Assembly (NCBI RefSeq): GCF_000772935.1
Contig: NZ_JPVR01000077.1
Coordinates: forward strand, 175,635 to 239,634
Reading direction: 5' to 3'
From: Lysinibacillus boronitolerans JCM 21713 = 10a = NBRC 103108
GTDB taxonomy: Bacteria; Bacillota; Bacilli; Bacillales_A; Planococcaceae
DNA length: 64,000 bases
Shown one piece after another: positions 20,206 through 31,420 of this stretch (the first letter of the stretch is position 1; every line of letters begins with the position of its first letter). The notes under the pieces were generated by a model that saw only the letters and a program-made list of their open reading frames with translations, was not told the DNA's origin and searched no databases. The position numbers and the translations under genes were made by a program.

Positions 20206-20955
20206 TTAAAATTTCCTGCTTGCTCCGCCACCAGCAGAAGATCCACCACCAAATCCACCAAAGCCGCCTCTACTCGAACGTCCTCCACCAAAACTACCAG
20301 GATAACCGCCATAGCCTCCAGCACGAGGACCTCCGCCACCTTTCGAAAAGAACGTATAAAAAATAAGGACAATGATAATGATTAGGATAATTAACCAAGT
20401 GGGCATGTCTTCCTCTTCGTTTGTTTGCGCTGGCATATCACCGTTCCAATTATACTCTTGGGCAACAGCGCGAAAAACTTCAGAATAGGTTGCTTGAAAA
20501 GCTTGATCTAAATTACCCGTACTTGCCGAGGGATAAAATGCATTATCTAAAATGCGTCCTAATTTACCATCTGGTAATGCTCCTTCTAATCCCTGGCCCA
20601 CTGCAATTACAACGTCGTTATTTCCTTCCCCTTGACCAAAGGTAGCTAAAATCAAGACACCGTTATTTTTTTCCTTATCTCCTATGCCCCATGAACGAAT
20701 CAATTTTGTCGCATACATTTTCGGTTCTTGTCCATGAAGACTATCAATTGTGACAACCATGATTTCAGCCCCTGTGCCTTGATCCAATTGCTCGGAATAA
20801 TGATTTATCTCTTCTTTGACATTCGCCGAAATGACATTAGCAAAGTCATGTATATACGTATTTTTCATAGGTGACGGCATCGTTGCTTTCGCTAGATTTG
20901 AGAAAAAAAGAAGCACCGAACAAACGATGATCATCTGTACAATGCAACGTTTCAT
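20206..20955 (-). CDS. TPM-domain membrane protein with glycine-rich tail
   Basis: 249 residues: signal peptide (1-24), a TPM domain (about 30-155, with YIHDFANVIS and a central GVLILATFGQ strand), a membrane helix (about 187-207) and a Gly/Ser-rich tail ending SSAGGGASRKF. This is the YgcG/TPM_phosphatase layout. It follows lemA with a 1-bp stop/start overlap (TAATG), the common LemA-TPM pair of unknown envelope function. The domain faces outside. Confidence 0.9.
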   Translation of the reverse strand: MKRCIVQMIIVCSVLLFFSNLAKATMPSPMKNTYIHDFANVISANVKEEINHYSEQLDQGTGAEIMVVTIDSLHGQEPKMYATKLIRSWGIGDKEKNNGVLILATFGQGEGNNDVVIAVGQGLEGALPDGKLGRILDNAFYPSASTGNLDQAFQATYSEVFRAVAQEYNWNGDMPAQTNEEEDMPTWLIILIIIIVLIFYTFFSKGGGGPRAGGYGGYPGSFGGGRSSRGGFGGFGGGSSAGGGASRKF

Positions 20956-21536
20956 TAATGGGTACCCGATTGGCTAAAGTCGATAGATGGTGCTTTGTCA
21001 GCTCCTGCTGCGGCTTTAAAGTATTCTTTTTGTTCGAAGCCAAACATTCCTGCCATTAAATTCCCCGGGAAACGTTTAACATGTTTATTGAATTGTTGCA
21101 CCTCATTATTGTAATCCTCACGTGCTACAGCTAGACGATTTTCGGTACCTGCTAGCTCATCCATTAACTGGCGGAAGTTTGCATCTGACTTTAAGTTTGG
21201 ATAATTTTCTACCACTACTAGTAAACGACTAAGAGCACCAGTTAAAGCATCATTGGCAACAGCTTGCTCCTCTGGTGTTCTTGCACTTCCCATTTGTGCA
21301 CGTGCCTGCGTAATATTCGCTATCACCTCTTGCTCATGACTCGCATAGCCTTTCACAGATTCCACTAGATTGGGAATCAAATCATAGCGACGTTGGAGCT
21401 GATTTTCAACTTGTGCCCATTTAGAATCAACATTTTCCTCGGCTGTCACCAGGCTATTATATTTAGGTATAAATAATAAGGCGATTACAACAAGAATGAT
21501 GACAATTATTCCAATTGGTCCAAGTAACTTTTTCAA
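20955..21536 (-). CDS. lemA: LemA family protein
   Basis: 193 residues: a short N-terminal anchor (about 5-24), then the LemA helical domain with YNSLVTAEENVDSKWAQVEN, RYDLIPNLVESVKGYASHE and FPGNLMAGMFGFEQKEYF. The start is TTG behind GGAGG. It is co-transcribed with the downstream TPM protein. The family's role is unsettled; links to envelope stress or proteolysis have been proposed. Confidence 0.94.
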   Translation of the reverse strand: MKKLLGPIGIIVIILVVIALLFIPKYNSLVTAEENVDSKWAQVENQLQRRYDLIPNLVESVKGYASHEQEVIANITQARAQMGSARTPEEQAVANDALTGALSRLLVVVENYPNLKSDANFRQLMDELAGTENRLAVAREDYNNEVQQFNKHVKRFPGNLMAGMFGFEQKEYFKAAAGADKAPSIDFSQSGTH

Positions 21537-21669
21537 TTTTAAGCCTCCTTGACTTGCATTTCCTTCTATCTTTAGTCTACATTTTTACCTTTACATTTAT
21601 ACCGTATGAAATTGAATTGACACGACATACTAAATACTGCAACAAAAAATTATTGAGGAGGCGTTTTTT

Positions 21670-22284
21670 TTGTCACAATCGTTTTACAATGAATCATCAA
21701 ACCAAACAAATTTCAATCAACAACATAGCCTAAATCATGGTGGACATGAAATGATGGACATGCATGAAACAATTGGCGAAATTATTGCAGGTATGAACCA
21801 AGCGATTATTTTGCGTCCCCATGTAAAAGATCCTGAATTACTCAATATTTTGGATCGCCAATATAATTTCACTCTTGGTATGTACAATACGATCGTAGAA
21901 TCCTTCAAAACAGGACACGATCCATCTGTTCCAACAGGACGCTACCAAATGGAAACAGGAAATGACTTCAAATATGGCCTAAATCCTGGTCAACCAAAAA
22001 AGCCAATGCAAAACGCAAATGAAATCAATGATGAAGCTATTTCTGGATTTTTACTTGGCGCTCAAAAAGGAGCAGCAAAATGCATGACAACTGCTGCGTT
22101 GGAGACAACAAACCCTGTAGTTCGTCGCGTTGTTGCGGATAGTATTCCTAACTGCATCGAAATGGGATACGAATTATCCATTTATCAAAATAAACACGGC
22201 TATTATCAGGTGCCTCAGTACTCTCAACAGGATATGCAAGCGATGCTGAATGCATACGACACAACATCTAATCCCCTTCATTAA
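21670..22284 (+). CDS. Spore coat protein, CotF family
   Basis: 204 residues. A Gln/Asn/His-rich N-terminus is followed by a four-helix CotF-type domain (MHETIGEIIAGMNQAIILRP and LLGAQKGAAKCMTTAALETT), ending in a Tyr/Gln-rich tail (HGYYQVPQYSQQD). The start is TTG behind GAGGAGGCG. Members sit in the inner spore coat and are made in the mother cell late in sporulation, so a sigma-E or sigma-K promoter is expected; I could not define one with confidence. A strong terminator follows. Confidence 0.88.
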   Translation: MSQSFYNESSNQTNFNQQHSLNHGGHEMMDMHETIGEIIAGMNQAIILRPHVKDPELLNILDRQYNFTLGMYNTIVESFKTGHDPSVPTGRYQMETGNDFKYGLNPGQPKKPMQNANEINDEAISGFLLGAQKGAAKCMTTAALETTNPVVRRVVADSIPNCIEMGYELSIYQNKHGYYQVPQYSQQDMQAMLNAYDTTSNPLH

Positions 22285-22292
22285 ATAAAAAC

Positions 22293-22330
22293 AGTCCATG
22301 GTGAATACTCACACCATGGACTACTTTTTT
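22293..22330 (+). terminator. Terminator of the spore coat gene
   Basis: AGTCCATGGTG and CACCATGGACT pair perfectly over 11 bp around an 8-nt loop, followed by ACTTTTTT. Confidence 0.92.
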
Positions 22331-22335
22331 AGTAC

Positions 22336-22367
22336 AAAAAAGCGAACAAGCATGTCGTTCGCTTTTT
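22336..22367 (-). terminator. Terminator of the amino acid ABC operon
   Basis: AAAAAGCGAAC and GTTCGCTTTTT pair over 11 bp around a 9-nt loop. The A tract reads as T on the minus strand. It lies 6 bp beyond the ATPase gene. Confidence 0.85.
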
Positions 22368-22372
22368 CAGTT

Positions 22373-23095
22373 TTATAATACTTTTCCTAAAAACGCCTTC
22401 GTACGGTCGCTTTGTGGATTGCCGAATAGTTCCTCTGGAGAACCTTCTTCTACAATATAGCCCCCATCCATGAAGACCACTCGATCGCCTACTTCACGGG
22501 CAAAGCCCATTTCATGTGTCACAACAACCATTGTCATCCCTTCAGCTGCTAGATTTTTCATAACATCTAGCACCTCTTTTACCATTTCAGGGTCAAGTGC
22601 TGAAGTTGGTTCGTCAAATAAAATAGCTTTTGGCTTCATTGCTAAGGCACGAGCAATTGCCACACGCTGTTGCTGACCACCTGATAGCTGCTCAGGATAA
22701 TTATATGCCTTGCTATCGAGGCCAACCTTTTTTAATAGTTCATGTCCTAGAGCCTCTGCGTCTGTACGACTCATTTTACGAATTTGCATAGGTGCCATTG
22801 TAACATTATCAATAACAGTCATATGCGGGAATAAGTTAAATTGTTGGAACACCATACCTACTTCAGCGCGAATTTCATTGATATTCGTTTTAGGATCGTT
22901 AATTTTTACATTTTCAATATAAATAGCACCATCCGTTACTTCTTCTAACATATTGATGCAACGGAGAAATGTACTTTTTCCTGAACCAGACGGCCCAATA
23001 ACACAGACAACTTGTTTTTCTTGAATTTCATAATCGATTCCTTTTAATACTTCAAGCTTGCCAAAGTATTTGTGTAGGTTTTCAATTTTTATCAT
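22373..23095 (-). CDS. Polar amino acid ABC importer, ATP-binding protein
   Basis: 240 residues of the GlnQ/HisP class: Walker [10 protein letters not shown] (about residue 34), Q-loop [11 protein letters not shown], signature LSGGQQQR, Walker [12 protein letters not shown], switch His in VVTHEMGFA. It powers uptake of polar amino acids. It overlaps the permease stop by 4 bp (ATGA). Operon order is binding protein, permease, ATPase. Confidence 0.95.
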   Translation of the reverse strand: MIKIENLHKYFGKLEVLKGIDYEIQEKQVVCVIGPSGSGKSTFLRCINMLEEVTDGAIYIENVKINDPKTNINEIRAEVGMVFQQFNLFPHMTVIDNVTMAPMQIRKMSRTDAEALGHELLKKVGLDSKAYNYPEQLSGGQQQRVAIARALAMKPKAILFDEPTSALDPEMVKEVLDVMKNLAAEGMTMVVVTHEMGFAREVGDRVVFMDGGYIVEEGSPEELFGNPQSDRTKAFLGKVL

Positions 23096-23802
23096 CTAGC
23101 TTCCCGCCCTTCTACCTTAGCTTTACGAGGGACATAGCTATTGCTAAATCGTTTCTCGATAAATGCCACAATTTTCGTTACACCATATGTTAAAACTAAA
23201 TATAATAATGCTGCAACGATATACGGTTCCCAGAAGCGGAAGCTTGCACCAGCTACGACCTTACTAGCGTATAAAATATCTGGTGCTGCAATTACTGTTA
23301 CGAGTGAAGAATCTTTTAATAATGCGATAAATTCATTTCCTAATGGTGGAATCATACGTCTAAATGCTTGAGGTAAAATGACCTTACGCATCGCTTGGTT
23401 ATGCGTTAATCCAAGAGAGCGAGCAGCCTCCATTTGTCCTTTTGCAATACTTTGAATCCCTGCACGGAAAATTTCTGCATTATAAGCAGCACAGTTTAAA
23501 ATAAGCGCTGTAATCCCTGATACCATATAGCCTAAAGAATGACCAAAAATTGTTGGAATAACTGCTAAGTGAATTAACAAGATTTGTACAAGCATCGGTG
23601 TTCCACGGAATAAATCGATATATAGTTTAGATGGCCAATAGATCCATTTTTTACTCGATAATTTTCCAAGGCCTAAAAATAGCCCTAATAGAATACCGCC
23701 AAAATAACCACTAAGTGTCAAAATAAGTGTTACGCCAATACCTCGTATAAACATATCTCGGTAGTTCCAGACAATGTCCCAGCGTAAGTCAAAGATGTCC
23801 AT
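23092..23802 (-). CDS. Polar amino acid ABC importer, permease
   Basis: 236 residues with about five membrane segments and the EAA-loop region near [20 protein letters not shown], typical of the HisM/GlnP permease family. A single permease gene suggests a homodimer. It is flanked by its binding protein (90 bp upstream) and ATPase (4-bp overlap). Confidence 0.94.
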   Translation of the reverse strand: MDIFDLRWDIVWNYRDMFIRGIGVTLILTLSGYFGGILLGLFLGLGKLSSKKWIYWPSKLYIDLFRGTPMLVQILLIHLAVIPTIFGHSLGYMVSGITALILNCAAYNAEIFRAGIQSIAKGQMEAARSLGLTHNQAMRKVILPQAFRRMIPPLGNEFIALLKDSSLVTVIAAPDILYASKVVAGASFRFWEPYIVAALLYLVLTYGVTKIVAFIEKRFSNSYVPRKAKVEGREAR

Positions 23803-23892
23803 CCGAAAACCCCATTCCCCTTTAAATTACGATTAATAAATGAGCCGTTAGCACAGTTACTATGTTAGTAGCATCATGTCATTCATTTCTTA

Positions 23893-24687
23893 CTAAAAAT
23901 CAGTACCTGTAATTTCTTTTAATTTACCGTTTTCTTTAATCTTTTTAAGACCTTCGTTTAATTTATCTAGTAATTCTTTATTGCCTTTTTGAACCATGAA
24001 GCCATAGTATTCTTTTTCGAATGCGTCATCTTCAATTACTTTTAGTTTTTGATCTGGATGAGCCTTAATATATTCATAAACGACTGCGTTATCTCCGATA
24101 GCTGCATCAACATTACCATTTAGCATCTCTTGAATAGCGATTGGCTGACTTTCAAAAGCCATAATATTTGTACTTGCTTCCCCTTGAAGCTTTTTCGCAG
24201 CCATATGACCAGTAGCATTGATTTGTACTGATACTTTTTTATCTTTTAATTCATCAAGAGATTTAATTTTTGAATCTTCTTTCACAACAATTAATAACTG
24301 AGACTCATAGTATGGTTCTGTAAAATCAAATGATTCTTTACGTTCTTCTGTAATTGTGATCCCTGAAGCACCGATATCTGTTTCACCGTTTTTAATTGTT
24401 TGGAACACTGGCTCCCATCCAATATTATTCCACTCAACCTCAAAGTCCATCTCATCTGCAATTGCTTGTAGAATATCGACATCAATCCCTACAATTTTCC
24501 CTGAATCGTCAACAGATTCAAATGGTGCAAAAGTGGCCTCAGTACCTACTTTATAGACCTTTTTGCCATCTCCACCATCTTCTGAAGAAGAGCTACCTGA
24601 AGATGCCCCATCTTTTGTACCACATCCTGCAAGTGCTAATGTTAATGCCGCAATAATCATCAGTAACATCCAACCTGTTTTTTTCAT
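23893..24687 (-). CDS. Amino acid-binding lipoprotein of the ABC importer
   Basis: 264 residues. The lipobox LALAGC gives a lipidated Cys near position 22, followed by a Ser/Gly-rich linker and a type 3 solute-binding domain (TEATFAPFESVDDSGKIVGI; GITITEERKESFDFTEPYY). This is the GlnH/ArtP/FliY class; glutamine, arginine, histidine or cystine are all possible ligands. It is the first gene of the operon. Confidence 0.93.
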   Translation of the reverse strand: MKKTGWMLLMIIAALTLALAGCGTKDGASSGSSSSEDGGDGKKVYKVGTEATFAPFESVDDSGKIVGIDVDILQAIADEMDFEVEWNNIGWEPVFQTIKNGETDIGASGITITEERKESFDFTEPYYESQLLIVVKEDSKIKSLDELKDKKVSVQINATGHMAAKKLQGEASTNIMAFESQPIAIQEMLNGNVDAAIGDNAVVYEYIKAHPDQKLKVIEDDAFEKEYYGFMVQKGNKELLDKLNEGLKKIKENGKLKEITGTDF

Positions 24688-25183
24688 TATATTTCCCCCT
24701 AGTTCGATAATTTTCCAAATTACGTATTATTTTTCGCAATTCGGAAATGTTAGACTATTAGGTCAATTATATTAACATTATAGTATTTAGACAACAACTT
24801 TTCGCATAAAACTAAATATTTTTTCATATAAATTTATATGAAATTCATATAATTTGAAAAAACATGTATAAATAACAAGAAAATAAACCTAAAACTAATA
24901 TATATACAATGAGAACCATGCCAAATTTCGATAAATTTAGGCAAAAAAAAGAATCCCCTCAGATAGGATTCTTTTTTTTCGACTATTGCTAGTCTCACGT
25001 ACAGTATGTTCACTAAAAAATAATTTGGAGTTGTTGCTTTTTTGAAGGTTTGAAAGGAATAAATAGGGGAATAATGCCAACTAGGACAGTATTCCCTATT
25101 CTTCCTCTCGATCTCCAGTAAGCAGGCTGCTAAACTACTTATTAGGAGATGAGCTATAACAGTATATCAATTAATCAGTAAAA
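24688..25183. other. Non-coding stretch between the ABC operon and tRNA-Arg
   Basis: AT-rich leader of the ABC operon (24688-24900), a bidirectional terminator (24942-24979), then ~200 bp with no gene. A GGGGAATA...TATTCCCT inverted repeat (about 25067-25100) is visible; role unknown. Confidence 0.4.
24942..24979. terminator. Bidirectional terminator
   Basis: AAGAATCC and GGATTCTT flank a 10-nt loop, with eight A before and eight T after. It probably ends the minus-strand tRNA-Arg transcript. Confidence 0.85.
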
Positions 25184-25258
25184 TGGCGCCCTCGGAGGGA
25201 ATCGAACCCCCAGTGCAAGAACCGGAATCTTACGTGTTATCCATTACACCACGAGGGC
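25184..25258 (-). tRNA. tRNA-Arg (anticodon CCG)
   Basis: The minus strand folds as a complete cloverleaf. Acceptor arms GCCCTCG/CGAGGGC are fully paired; the D arm contains TAATGGATAACAC; the anticodon arm TAAGA-TTCCGGT-TCTTG places CCG at 34-36; the T arm is GGGGG-TTCGATT-CCCTC. CCA is encoded. B. subtilis also has a tRNA-Arg near clpP, so the placement is conserved. Confidence 0.95.
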
Positions 25259-25567
25259 AAAAGACACAAAAAAAAAGTACTCACTCTAGGCTTACGAAAA
25301 GCATGATGTAGATAACCCTCATTTTTGAAGCATACCTGCAAAATAGTGTTCTGTACTTTAAACCTTATAACCTTAATCATTATACAAGCCTATCCTATAT
25401 AATTCAACCATAGATTGCAAAAACAATTTATTTTTTTTAATTTCACTTTAGCAGGGTTAATATTTGACCTTCCCTGACTATAATGTGTATGATAAGGATA
25501 CAGCTGAAATACAAAGGAAAATTTTCAGCAAAGGTATTCGAATTTAGCTTTTTAAGGAGGATTTAAC
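25259..25567. other. clpP upstream region
   Basis: About 300 bp without a gene. It holds the clpP promoter and candidate CtsR site (25463-25496). The rest is AT-rich and shows nothing else I can name. Confidence 0.4.
25463..25496 (+). promoter_or_regulatory. clpP promoter with candidate CtsR operator
   Basis: TTTGACC-TTC-CCTGACT (25463-25479) resembles the CtsR heptad repeat TTTGACC-N3-TTTGACC; the first heptad is perfect and the second is degenerate. It overlaps a -35 TTGACC with an 18-bp spacer to TATGAT. TATAAT (25479-25484) is an alternative -10. CtsR control of clpP is known in Bacillus; here it is inferred from the site. Confidence 0.6.
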
Positions 25568-26158
25568 ATGAATTTAATTCCTACAGTTATTGAACAAACT
25601 AGTCGTGGTGAGCGTGCATATGACATTTATTCACGTCTACTTAAAGACCGTATTATCCTTTTAGGAAGTGCCATTGATGACAATGTTGCCAACTCCATTG
25701 TCGCTCAGCTTCTTTTCCTACAAGCAGAAGATCCAGATAAAGATATCTCTCTTTACATTAATTCACCTGGCGGATCCATTACGGCTGGTATGGCAATCTA
25801 TGACACAATGCAAATTATTAAACCACAGGTACAAACAATTTGTATTGGTATGGCTGCATCAATGGGTGCTTTCCTACTTGCAGCTGGAGAACCTGGTAAA
25901 CGTTTTGCCTTACCAAATGCTGAAGTTATGATTCACCAACCACTAGGTGGTGCGCAAGGGCAAGCGACAGAAATAGAAATTGCTGCTAAACGTATTTTAT
26001 TCTTACGTGAAAAATTAAATGGCATTTTATCTGAACGCACTGGTCAACCACTTGAAGTCATTGCAAGAGACACAGATCGTGATAACTTCATGACTGCTGA
26101 ACGTGCAAAAGAATATGGCTTAATTGACCACATTATGCATCGTAGCGATAATAAATAA
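25568..26158 (+). CDS. clpP: ATP-dependent Clp protease proteolytic subunit
   Basis: 196 residues, the standard length. The Ser98-His123-Asp172 triad is visible in [17 protein letters not shown] and RDTDRDNFM. ClpP forms the tetradecameric chamber fed by ClpX, ClpC or ClpE in the cytoplasm. A strong AAGGAGG site precedes the ATG and a terminator follows, so it is a single-gene unit. Confidence 0.98.
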   Translation: MNLIPTVIEQTSRGERAYDIYSRLLKDRIILLGSAIDDNVANSIVAQLLFLQAEDPDKDISLYINSPGGSITAGMAIYDTMQIIKPQVQTICIGMAASMGAFLLAAGEPGKRFALPNAEVMIHQPLGGAQGQATEIEIAAKRILFLREKLNGILSERTGQPLEVIARDTDRDNFMTAERAKEYGLIDHIMHRSDNK

Positions 26159-26163
26159 AAAAG

Positions 26164-26200
26164 AGAAGGCATCACAGAATTGCTCTGTGATGCCTTTTGT
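26164..26200 (+). terminator. clpP terminator (also faces crh)
   Basis: AAGGCATCACAGA and TCTGTGATGCCTT form a perfect 13-bp stem, followed by TTTTGTATTTTTT. The left flank is A-rich, so it may also end the minus-strand crh transcript. Confidence 0.93.
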
Positions 26201-26212
26201 ATTTTTTGAATG

Positions 26213-26470
26213 TTAATCTTCATTTTCAATAATTGTTGCCAACGCTGTAACCGCTTGCTCAGCATCGTTACCTTCACTGCTTAAAGTCACTTCAGTACCT
26301 TTAGCAACTGCTAAGCTCATGACACCCATAATGGATTTGGCATTTACTTTTTTCTCGTCTTTTTCTAGAAAGATATCAGCACTAAAACGATTTGCTTCCT
26401 GCACAAATAGTGCTGCTTGTCTAGCTTGTAGTCCTAATTTTAATTTAACCTGGACTCTTCTCTCAATCAT
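26213..26470 (-). CDS. crh: Crh, HPr-like catabolite repression protein
   Basis: 85 residues from the ATG (MIERRVQVKLKLGLQARQ), behind GGGGAG; a TTG two codons earlier is less likely. Residue 15 is Gln where HPr has the phosphorylatable His, and Ser46 (KSIMGVMSLA) is kept. That is the defining pattern of Crh: no PTS transport role, but a substrate of HPr kinase and a CcpA cofactor. It is last in yvcI-rapZ-yvcK-whiA-crh. Confidence 0.95.
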   Translation of the reverse strand: MIERRVQVKLKLGLQARQAALFVQEANRFSADIFLEKDEKKVNAKSIMGVMSLAVAKGTEVTLSSEGNDAEQAVTALATIIENED

Positions 26471-26582
26471 TCTCAAAACTCCCCTTCACTACCGTTCATC
26501 TATTAGTTTTATCTTACCTTACTTACAGGCAAAAGAACAATAAGCGATTAGCATGACATTCATACCTGAAAAGTATGATAAC

Positions 26583-27530
26583 TTAACCACCTATTTTTTC
26601 ACCACGCCTTAATGCATCCGCAATCTCATCAATTTTTCTCAATCGATGGTTAACACCAGATTTACTAACCGTTCCACTAGATACCATTTCACCAAGCTCT
26701 TTCAATGTCACATCTTGGTATTCAACACGGAGACGAGCTATTTCACGAAGCTTCTCTGGTAGTTGATCAAGACCAATTGAATTTTCAATAAATCGAATAT
26801 TCTCTACCTGCCGTAATGCTGCACCAATGGTTTTATTTAAATTGGCAGTTTCACAGTTCACAATACGGTTGACACTATTACGCATATCTCGCAAAATCCG
26901 AACATCTTCAAATTTCATCATAGCCTGATGTGCGCCAACAATATTAAGGAAATCTGAAATTTTTTCCGCTTCCTTTAAGTACGTCACAAAGCCTTTTTTA
27001 CGTTCGATTGTTTTGGCATTGAGTTCAAATTCATTCATCAAATCCATTAATGCTTCACCATGCTCTTTATATAAAGAATAAACCTCTAAATGATAAGCCG
27101 ATGTTTCTGGATTATTGACAGAACCTCCTGCTAAAAAGGCTCCTCTTAAATAAGCTCTTTTTTGGCCACTCTTTTGAATGAGCTTTCTTGAGATAGTATG
27201 GTTAAATTGAAAGTCGTCTGAGATGATTTCTAAATCAATTAATAGCTCACGCGCACCTTCTCTTACACGACATATATACACATTATTTTTTTTCAATCGC
27301 ATTTTCTTTCGAACAAGTAATTCCACATTGTAAGGATACAATTTTTTCATAATCGTATATAGTCTTCTGGCTATTGCAGCGTTTTCGGTTTGCACGTCTA
27401 AGCTTAGTTGTTTATTTGCAAAGGATAATGAACCATTCATACGAATTAGGGCAGAAACTTCTGCTTTCATACAATGATCGTCCGCTTCTATTTGTGTCAA
27501 TTCTTTTTTTGTTTCAGAAGCAAAAGACAT
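26583..27530 (-). CDS. whiA: WhiA, sporulation/cell-division regulator
   Basis: 315 residues from [16 protein letters not shown] start six codons earlier overlaps the GGGGGG ribosome site and is rejected. The N-terminal part resembles a LAGLIDADG homing-endonuclease fold without nuclease activity ([19 protein letters not shown]); the C-terminus is a DNA-binding helix-turn-helix ([20 protein letters not shown]). In Bacillus it affects cell division and chromosome segregation. Order yvcK-whiA-crh is conserved. Confidence 0.95.
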   Translation of the reverse strand: MSFASETKKELTQIEADDHCMKAEVSALIRMNGSLSFANKQLSLDVQTENAAIARRLYTIMKKLYPYNVELLVRKKMRLKKNNVYICRVREGARELLIDLEIISDDFQFNHTISRKLIQKSGQKRAYLRGAFLAGGSVNNPETSAYHLEVYSLYKEHGEALMDLMNEFELNAKTIERKKGFVTYLKEAEKISDFLNIVGAHQAMMKFEDVRILRDMRNSVNRIVNCETANLNKTIGAALRQVENIRFIENSIGLDQLPEKLREIARLRVEYQDVTLKELGEMVSSGTVSKSGVNHRLRKIDEIADALRRGEKIGG

Positions 27531-27595
27531 ATCACGCCCCCCTTTCAATCATGATTTCTATGTATATGTTCATCTTACCATATACAATAAAGCCA

Positions 27596-28591
27596 TTATG
27601 TTTCTATTATTGGTCCTCTTACTTTTTGATGGTAAATATCAGCATAATCTACCAGCCATTCTGCAACATTCGTAGCATTATGGCGAACCGTTCCATCTGG
27701 TCGAATTGTAGCAATGTCCCGTTTAATAACTTCTAATCCCATACTTTCAAGCTTTGCTACGTCAAATGTTACTGGTTCCGCTCTTTCTTCTTTATACAAT
27801 TCTTTTACAGGGTTCGGTAGTTCTTCATCATTTACTAAAATGGAATCGATAAAATCATGGCCAACATGCTTATGTATGGCTGTTACATGATCGCCTGCTG
27901 AATAAGAAATAGTTTCGCCCTTTTGTGTCATTAAATTACAAACATATATTTTTCTTCCTTTAGCCTTAACAACTGCTTCTCCTATTTCCTTCACAAGCAA
28001 ATTCGGAATAATACTTGTATATAGGCTTCCTGGTCCTATTAAAATATAGTCTGCACGAAGTATTGCACGAATAGCTTCTGGTAACGGTTGCACATTTTCA
28101 GGTACTAAAAAAACGCGATTAATGCGTTTGGTCGCTGTCGGGATTTTTGATTCGCCCTCTATAATTGAGCCGTCATCAAGTACAGCATGTAGGGTGATTT
28201 TTTTATTAGCAGCTGGAATTACTCGACCATGAACTTTTAAAACCTTTCCCATCTCACTTATAGCATGACTGAAATCTCCGGTAATATCAGTAAGGGCTGT
28301 AAGCATTAAATTTCCTAAGGAGTGACCTCGTAAATCTTCAGATGCCGAAAAACGGTATTGAAACATTTGCTCTACAAGGGGCTCAATATCTGATAATGCT
28401 GCAATCACGTTGCGTACATCACCAGGTGGTGGGATATCATAATCATCACGTAAACGACCTGAAGATCCACCATCATCTGCTACTGTTACAATAGCAGTTA
28501 TATCAAATGGGTGATGCTTCAGCCCGCGAAGTAACGTGGAAAGCCCTGTGCCACCACCAATTACCACAAGCTTTGTTTGCTTTTTCCCCAT
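27596..28591 (-). CDS. yvcK: GlmR/YvcK, UDP-sugar-binding carbon and cell-wall regulator
   Basis: 331 residues. VVIGGGTGLSTLLRGLK and IVTVADDGGSSGRLRDDY are the nucleotide/UDP-sugar-binding blocks of the YvcK/CofD-like family, and GPGSLYTSIIPNLL is also typical. In B. subtilis it is needed for growth on gluconeogenic carbon and stimulates GlmS to feed peptidoglycan precursors. It lies 4 bp after rapZ and 65 bp before whiA. Confidence 0.95.
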   Translation of the reverse strand: MGKKQTKLVVIGGGTGLSTLLRGLKHHPFDITAIVTVADDGGSSGRLRDDYDIPPPGDVRNVIAALSDIEPLVEQMFQYRFSASEDLRGHSLGNLMLTALTDITGDFSHAISEMGKVLKVHGRVIPAANKKITLHAVLDDGSIIEGESKIPTATKRINRVFLVPENVQPLPEAIRAILRADYILIGPGSLYTSIIPNLLVKEIGEAVVKAKGRKIYVCNLMTQKGETISYSAGDHVTAIHKHVGHDFIDSILVNDEELPNPVKELYKEERAEPVTFDVAKLESMGLEVIKRDIATIRPDGTVRHNATNVAEWLVDYADIYHQKVRGPIIET

Positions 28592-28595
28592 TCAC

Positions 28596-29489
28596 TCATT
28601 CCTTTCTACGATTAATATCACGATGCGTAATAACCGTATTTTCCTTGCCCGCAAAATATGCACCAAAAAATTCTGCTAATGTCACGGAGCGATGCTGGCC
28701 CCCAGTACATCCAAAAGCAATAACAAGCTGTGATTTGCCTTCTTGTCGATAGAGCGGAATCATAAAGTCTAATAAATCCGTTAGTTTTTGTATTAGTATT
28801 TGTGTATCTTCCAACGCTAACACATAAGAAGATACCTCCGTTTGAAGACCCGTTTTTGGACGTAGCTCCTCCACATAGTACGGGTTTTTAAGGAAACGAA
28901 CATCAAACACTAAGTCTGCATCAATCGGCATTCCATGTTTAAAGCCAAAAGACATAATATTAACGGTAAAAATAGTATCTGCCTCACTCGCAAATTCTTT
29001 GACGATTTTTTCACGTAATTGCTTTGGTTTCATGTTAGATGTGTTATAAACAAAATTGGCACGACCTTTTACGACAGATAAAAGTTCTCGTTCCTGTTTA
29101 ATCCCATCTAGAGGTAAACCATTCACTGCTAATGGATGTGCACGTCTTGTTTCTTTATAACGTCTGACTAATGTGGCATCATCTGCATCTAAAAATAAAA
29201 TACGAGCAACAATATCGCCTTCTTTTAGTATATGGTCTAATGCGCCAATTAGAGCATCAAAAAAGTCGCCTCCGCGCATATCCATCACTGCTGCAATTCG
29301 AGTACTGTTTTTACCAGAATCCCTTAGTAAGGTTAAAAAAGTTGTAAGTAACGCAGGTGGTAAATTATCAATACAGTAATACCCTAAATCCTCAAAGCTT
29401 TGAATAGCTACTGTTTTCCCAGCCCCAGACATTCCTGTAATAATAACCAATTCATGTGTACTTTGTTGGCCTTCAACCACCACTGTCAT
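28596..29489 (-). CDS. rapZ: RapZ/YvcJ nucleotide-binding protein
   Basis: 297 residues. Walker A is in [13 protein letters not shown] (about residue 20); [20 protein letters not shown] and the C-terminal [13 protein letters not shown] are family signatures. In E. coli RapZ controls GlmS through small RNAs; in Bacillus YvcJ is a GTP/ATP-binding protein linked to competence. It is followed within 4 bp by yvcK, another cell-wall precursor regulator. Confidence 0.95.
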   Translation of the reverse strand: MTVVVEGQQSTHELVIITGMSGAGKTVAIQSFEDLGYYCIDNLPPALLTTFLTLLRDSGKNSTRIAAVMDMRGGDFFDALIGALDHILKEGDIVARILFLDADDATLVRRYKETRRAHPLAVNGLPLDGIKQERELLSVVKGRANFVYNTSNMKPKQLREKIVKEFASEADTIFTVNIMSFGFKHGMPIDADLVFDVRFLKNPYYVEELRPKTGLQTEVSSYVLALEDTQILIQKLTDLLDFMIPLYRQEGKSQLVIAFGCTGGQHRSVTLAEFFGAYFAGKENTVITHRDINRRKE

Positions 29490-29498
29490 GCAACTCCT

Positions 29499-29966
29499 TT
29501 ATTGTTCTTTTGAAATTTGTATTTTTTGATGAAGTAATTCAAAATCCGTTGTATAGTCAAACGTGCCATACTGAATGCCTGATTGCGAAACAGCAAATTG
29601 TAAATTAGTTCGATCTCCTTCAGCCATTGGCAAATGTGCTAAATCCTCTACTGGGTGCCATGCAAGTTTGCCTTCTCTTGTTTCTTCAAATGGTACTCCA
29701 TCTACATCCTTTGCAACAAATGTATAGAGCATCCATTCATCCACTACATCATTGTTTTCTTTAATGATCATCGTATAAACACCCTTTAAATGAACATGTA
29801 AAGGTGTGACATTTGTCTCTTCTTGAAACTCACGAATAGCAGCCTCAAAGATTGACTCGCCGCTCTCCATTTTCCCTCCTGGAGCTACATACCAGCCTCG
29901 TCTTGGTTTCTGAAGTAATAATACTTTACCGTCTTTTACGGCAATTAAATTTGCAATTCTTTGCAT
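29499..29966 (-). CDS. Nudix hydrolase (YvcI-like)
   Basis: 155 residues from MQRIANLIAVKDGKVLLLQK, behind GAGGTG; the frame runs six codons further up. The Nudix box is GGKMESGESIFEAAIREFQE plus ETNV (about residues 35-58). It hydrolyses a nucleoside diphosphate linked to another group; 8-oxo-dGTP or a related nucleotide is often suggested for this subgroup, but the substrate is not shown. First gene of the rapZ block. Confidence 0.9.
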   Translation of the reverse strand: MQRIANLIAVKDGKVLLLQKPRRGWYVAPGGKMESGESIFEAAIREFQEETNVTPLHVHLKGVYTMIIKENNDVVDEWMLYTFVAKDVDGVPFEETREGKLAWHPVEDLAHLPMAEGDRTNLQFAVSQSGIQYGTFDYTTDFELLHQKIQISKEQ

Positions 29967-30314
29967 AGGCACACCTCTAATCACTTTTGCATTCTACTCT
30001 TCATTATAACAAGACCTTGTAAGATTTGTCCTCATTTACAACTCTTGTACGCAGACTATTAACAATTTAGTTCTATTCAAAGATAACCATCTCATCTTGG
30101 GCGAAATTTACGTGTTTCGTAATATTATTATTTGATTTTTTACACATAAAAAAGTAGGCTGCTCCCACCTAATGGAGGCGGAAACAACCTACTAAACAAA
30201 ATAAAAGGGGGATTGCTAATTACATTTTTAATCATACACCTTTTATATGTCATTCAAGTTACAGCAATATTAAAACCACATTAAAATTGTATTTTTTTCC
30301 TTAAAATAGCCATG
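29967..30314. other. Intergenic region between trxB and the nudix-rapZ block
   Basis: It contains the trxB terminator (30146-30194) and must hold the promoter of the nudix operon on the minus strand; no clear -35/-10 pair was found. A plus-strand AAAGGGGG (30203-30212) has no ORF behind it. Confidence 0.4.
30146..30194 (-). terminator. trxB terminator
   Basis: Minus strand AGTAGGTTGTTTCCGCC and GGTGGGAGCAGCCTACT pair over about 17 positions with two small internal mismatches, followed by TTTTTT. Confidence 0.85.
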
Positions 30315-31271
<957 letters not shown>

Positions 31272-31420
31272 CTAAACAGAATACTTTTTATCTTCATTCA
31301 ACCAATACACAAAACGTCATTATAGAAGAAGATCAATGACGCTACGAAAAAATTGGTGATAGCGTTAGTATGTTCATCGTATGTGAAAGTATAAAGTTAT
31401 TCAACTATGTTGCTCATACT

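Noticed and set aside
20106..20372. 88-codon minus ORF overlapping the TPM gene end
   Set aside because: Alternative frame of the Gly-rich tail coding sequence; its hydrophobic low-complexity product is an artefact of that composition.
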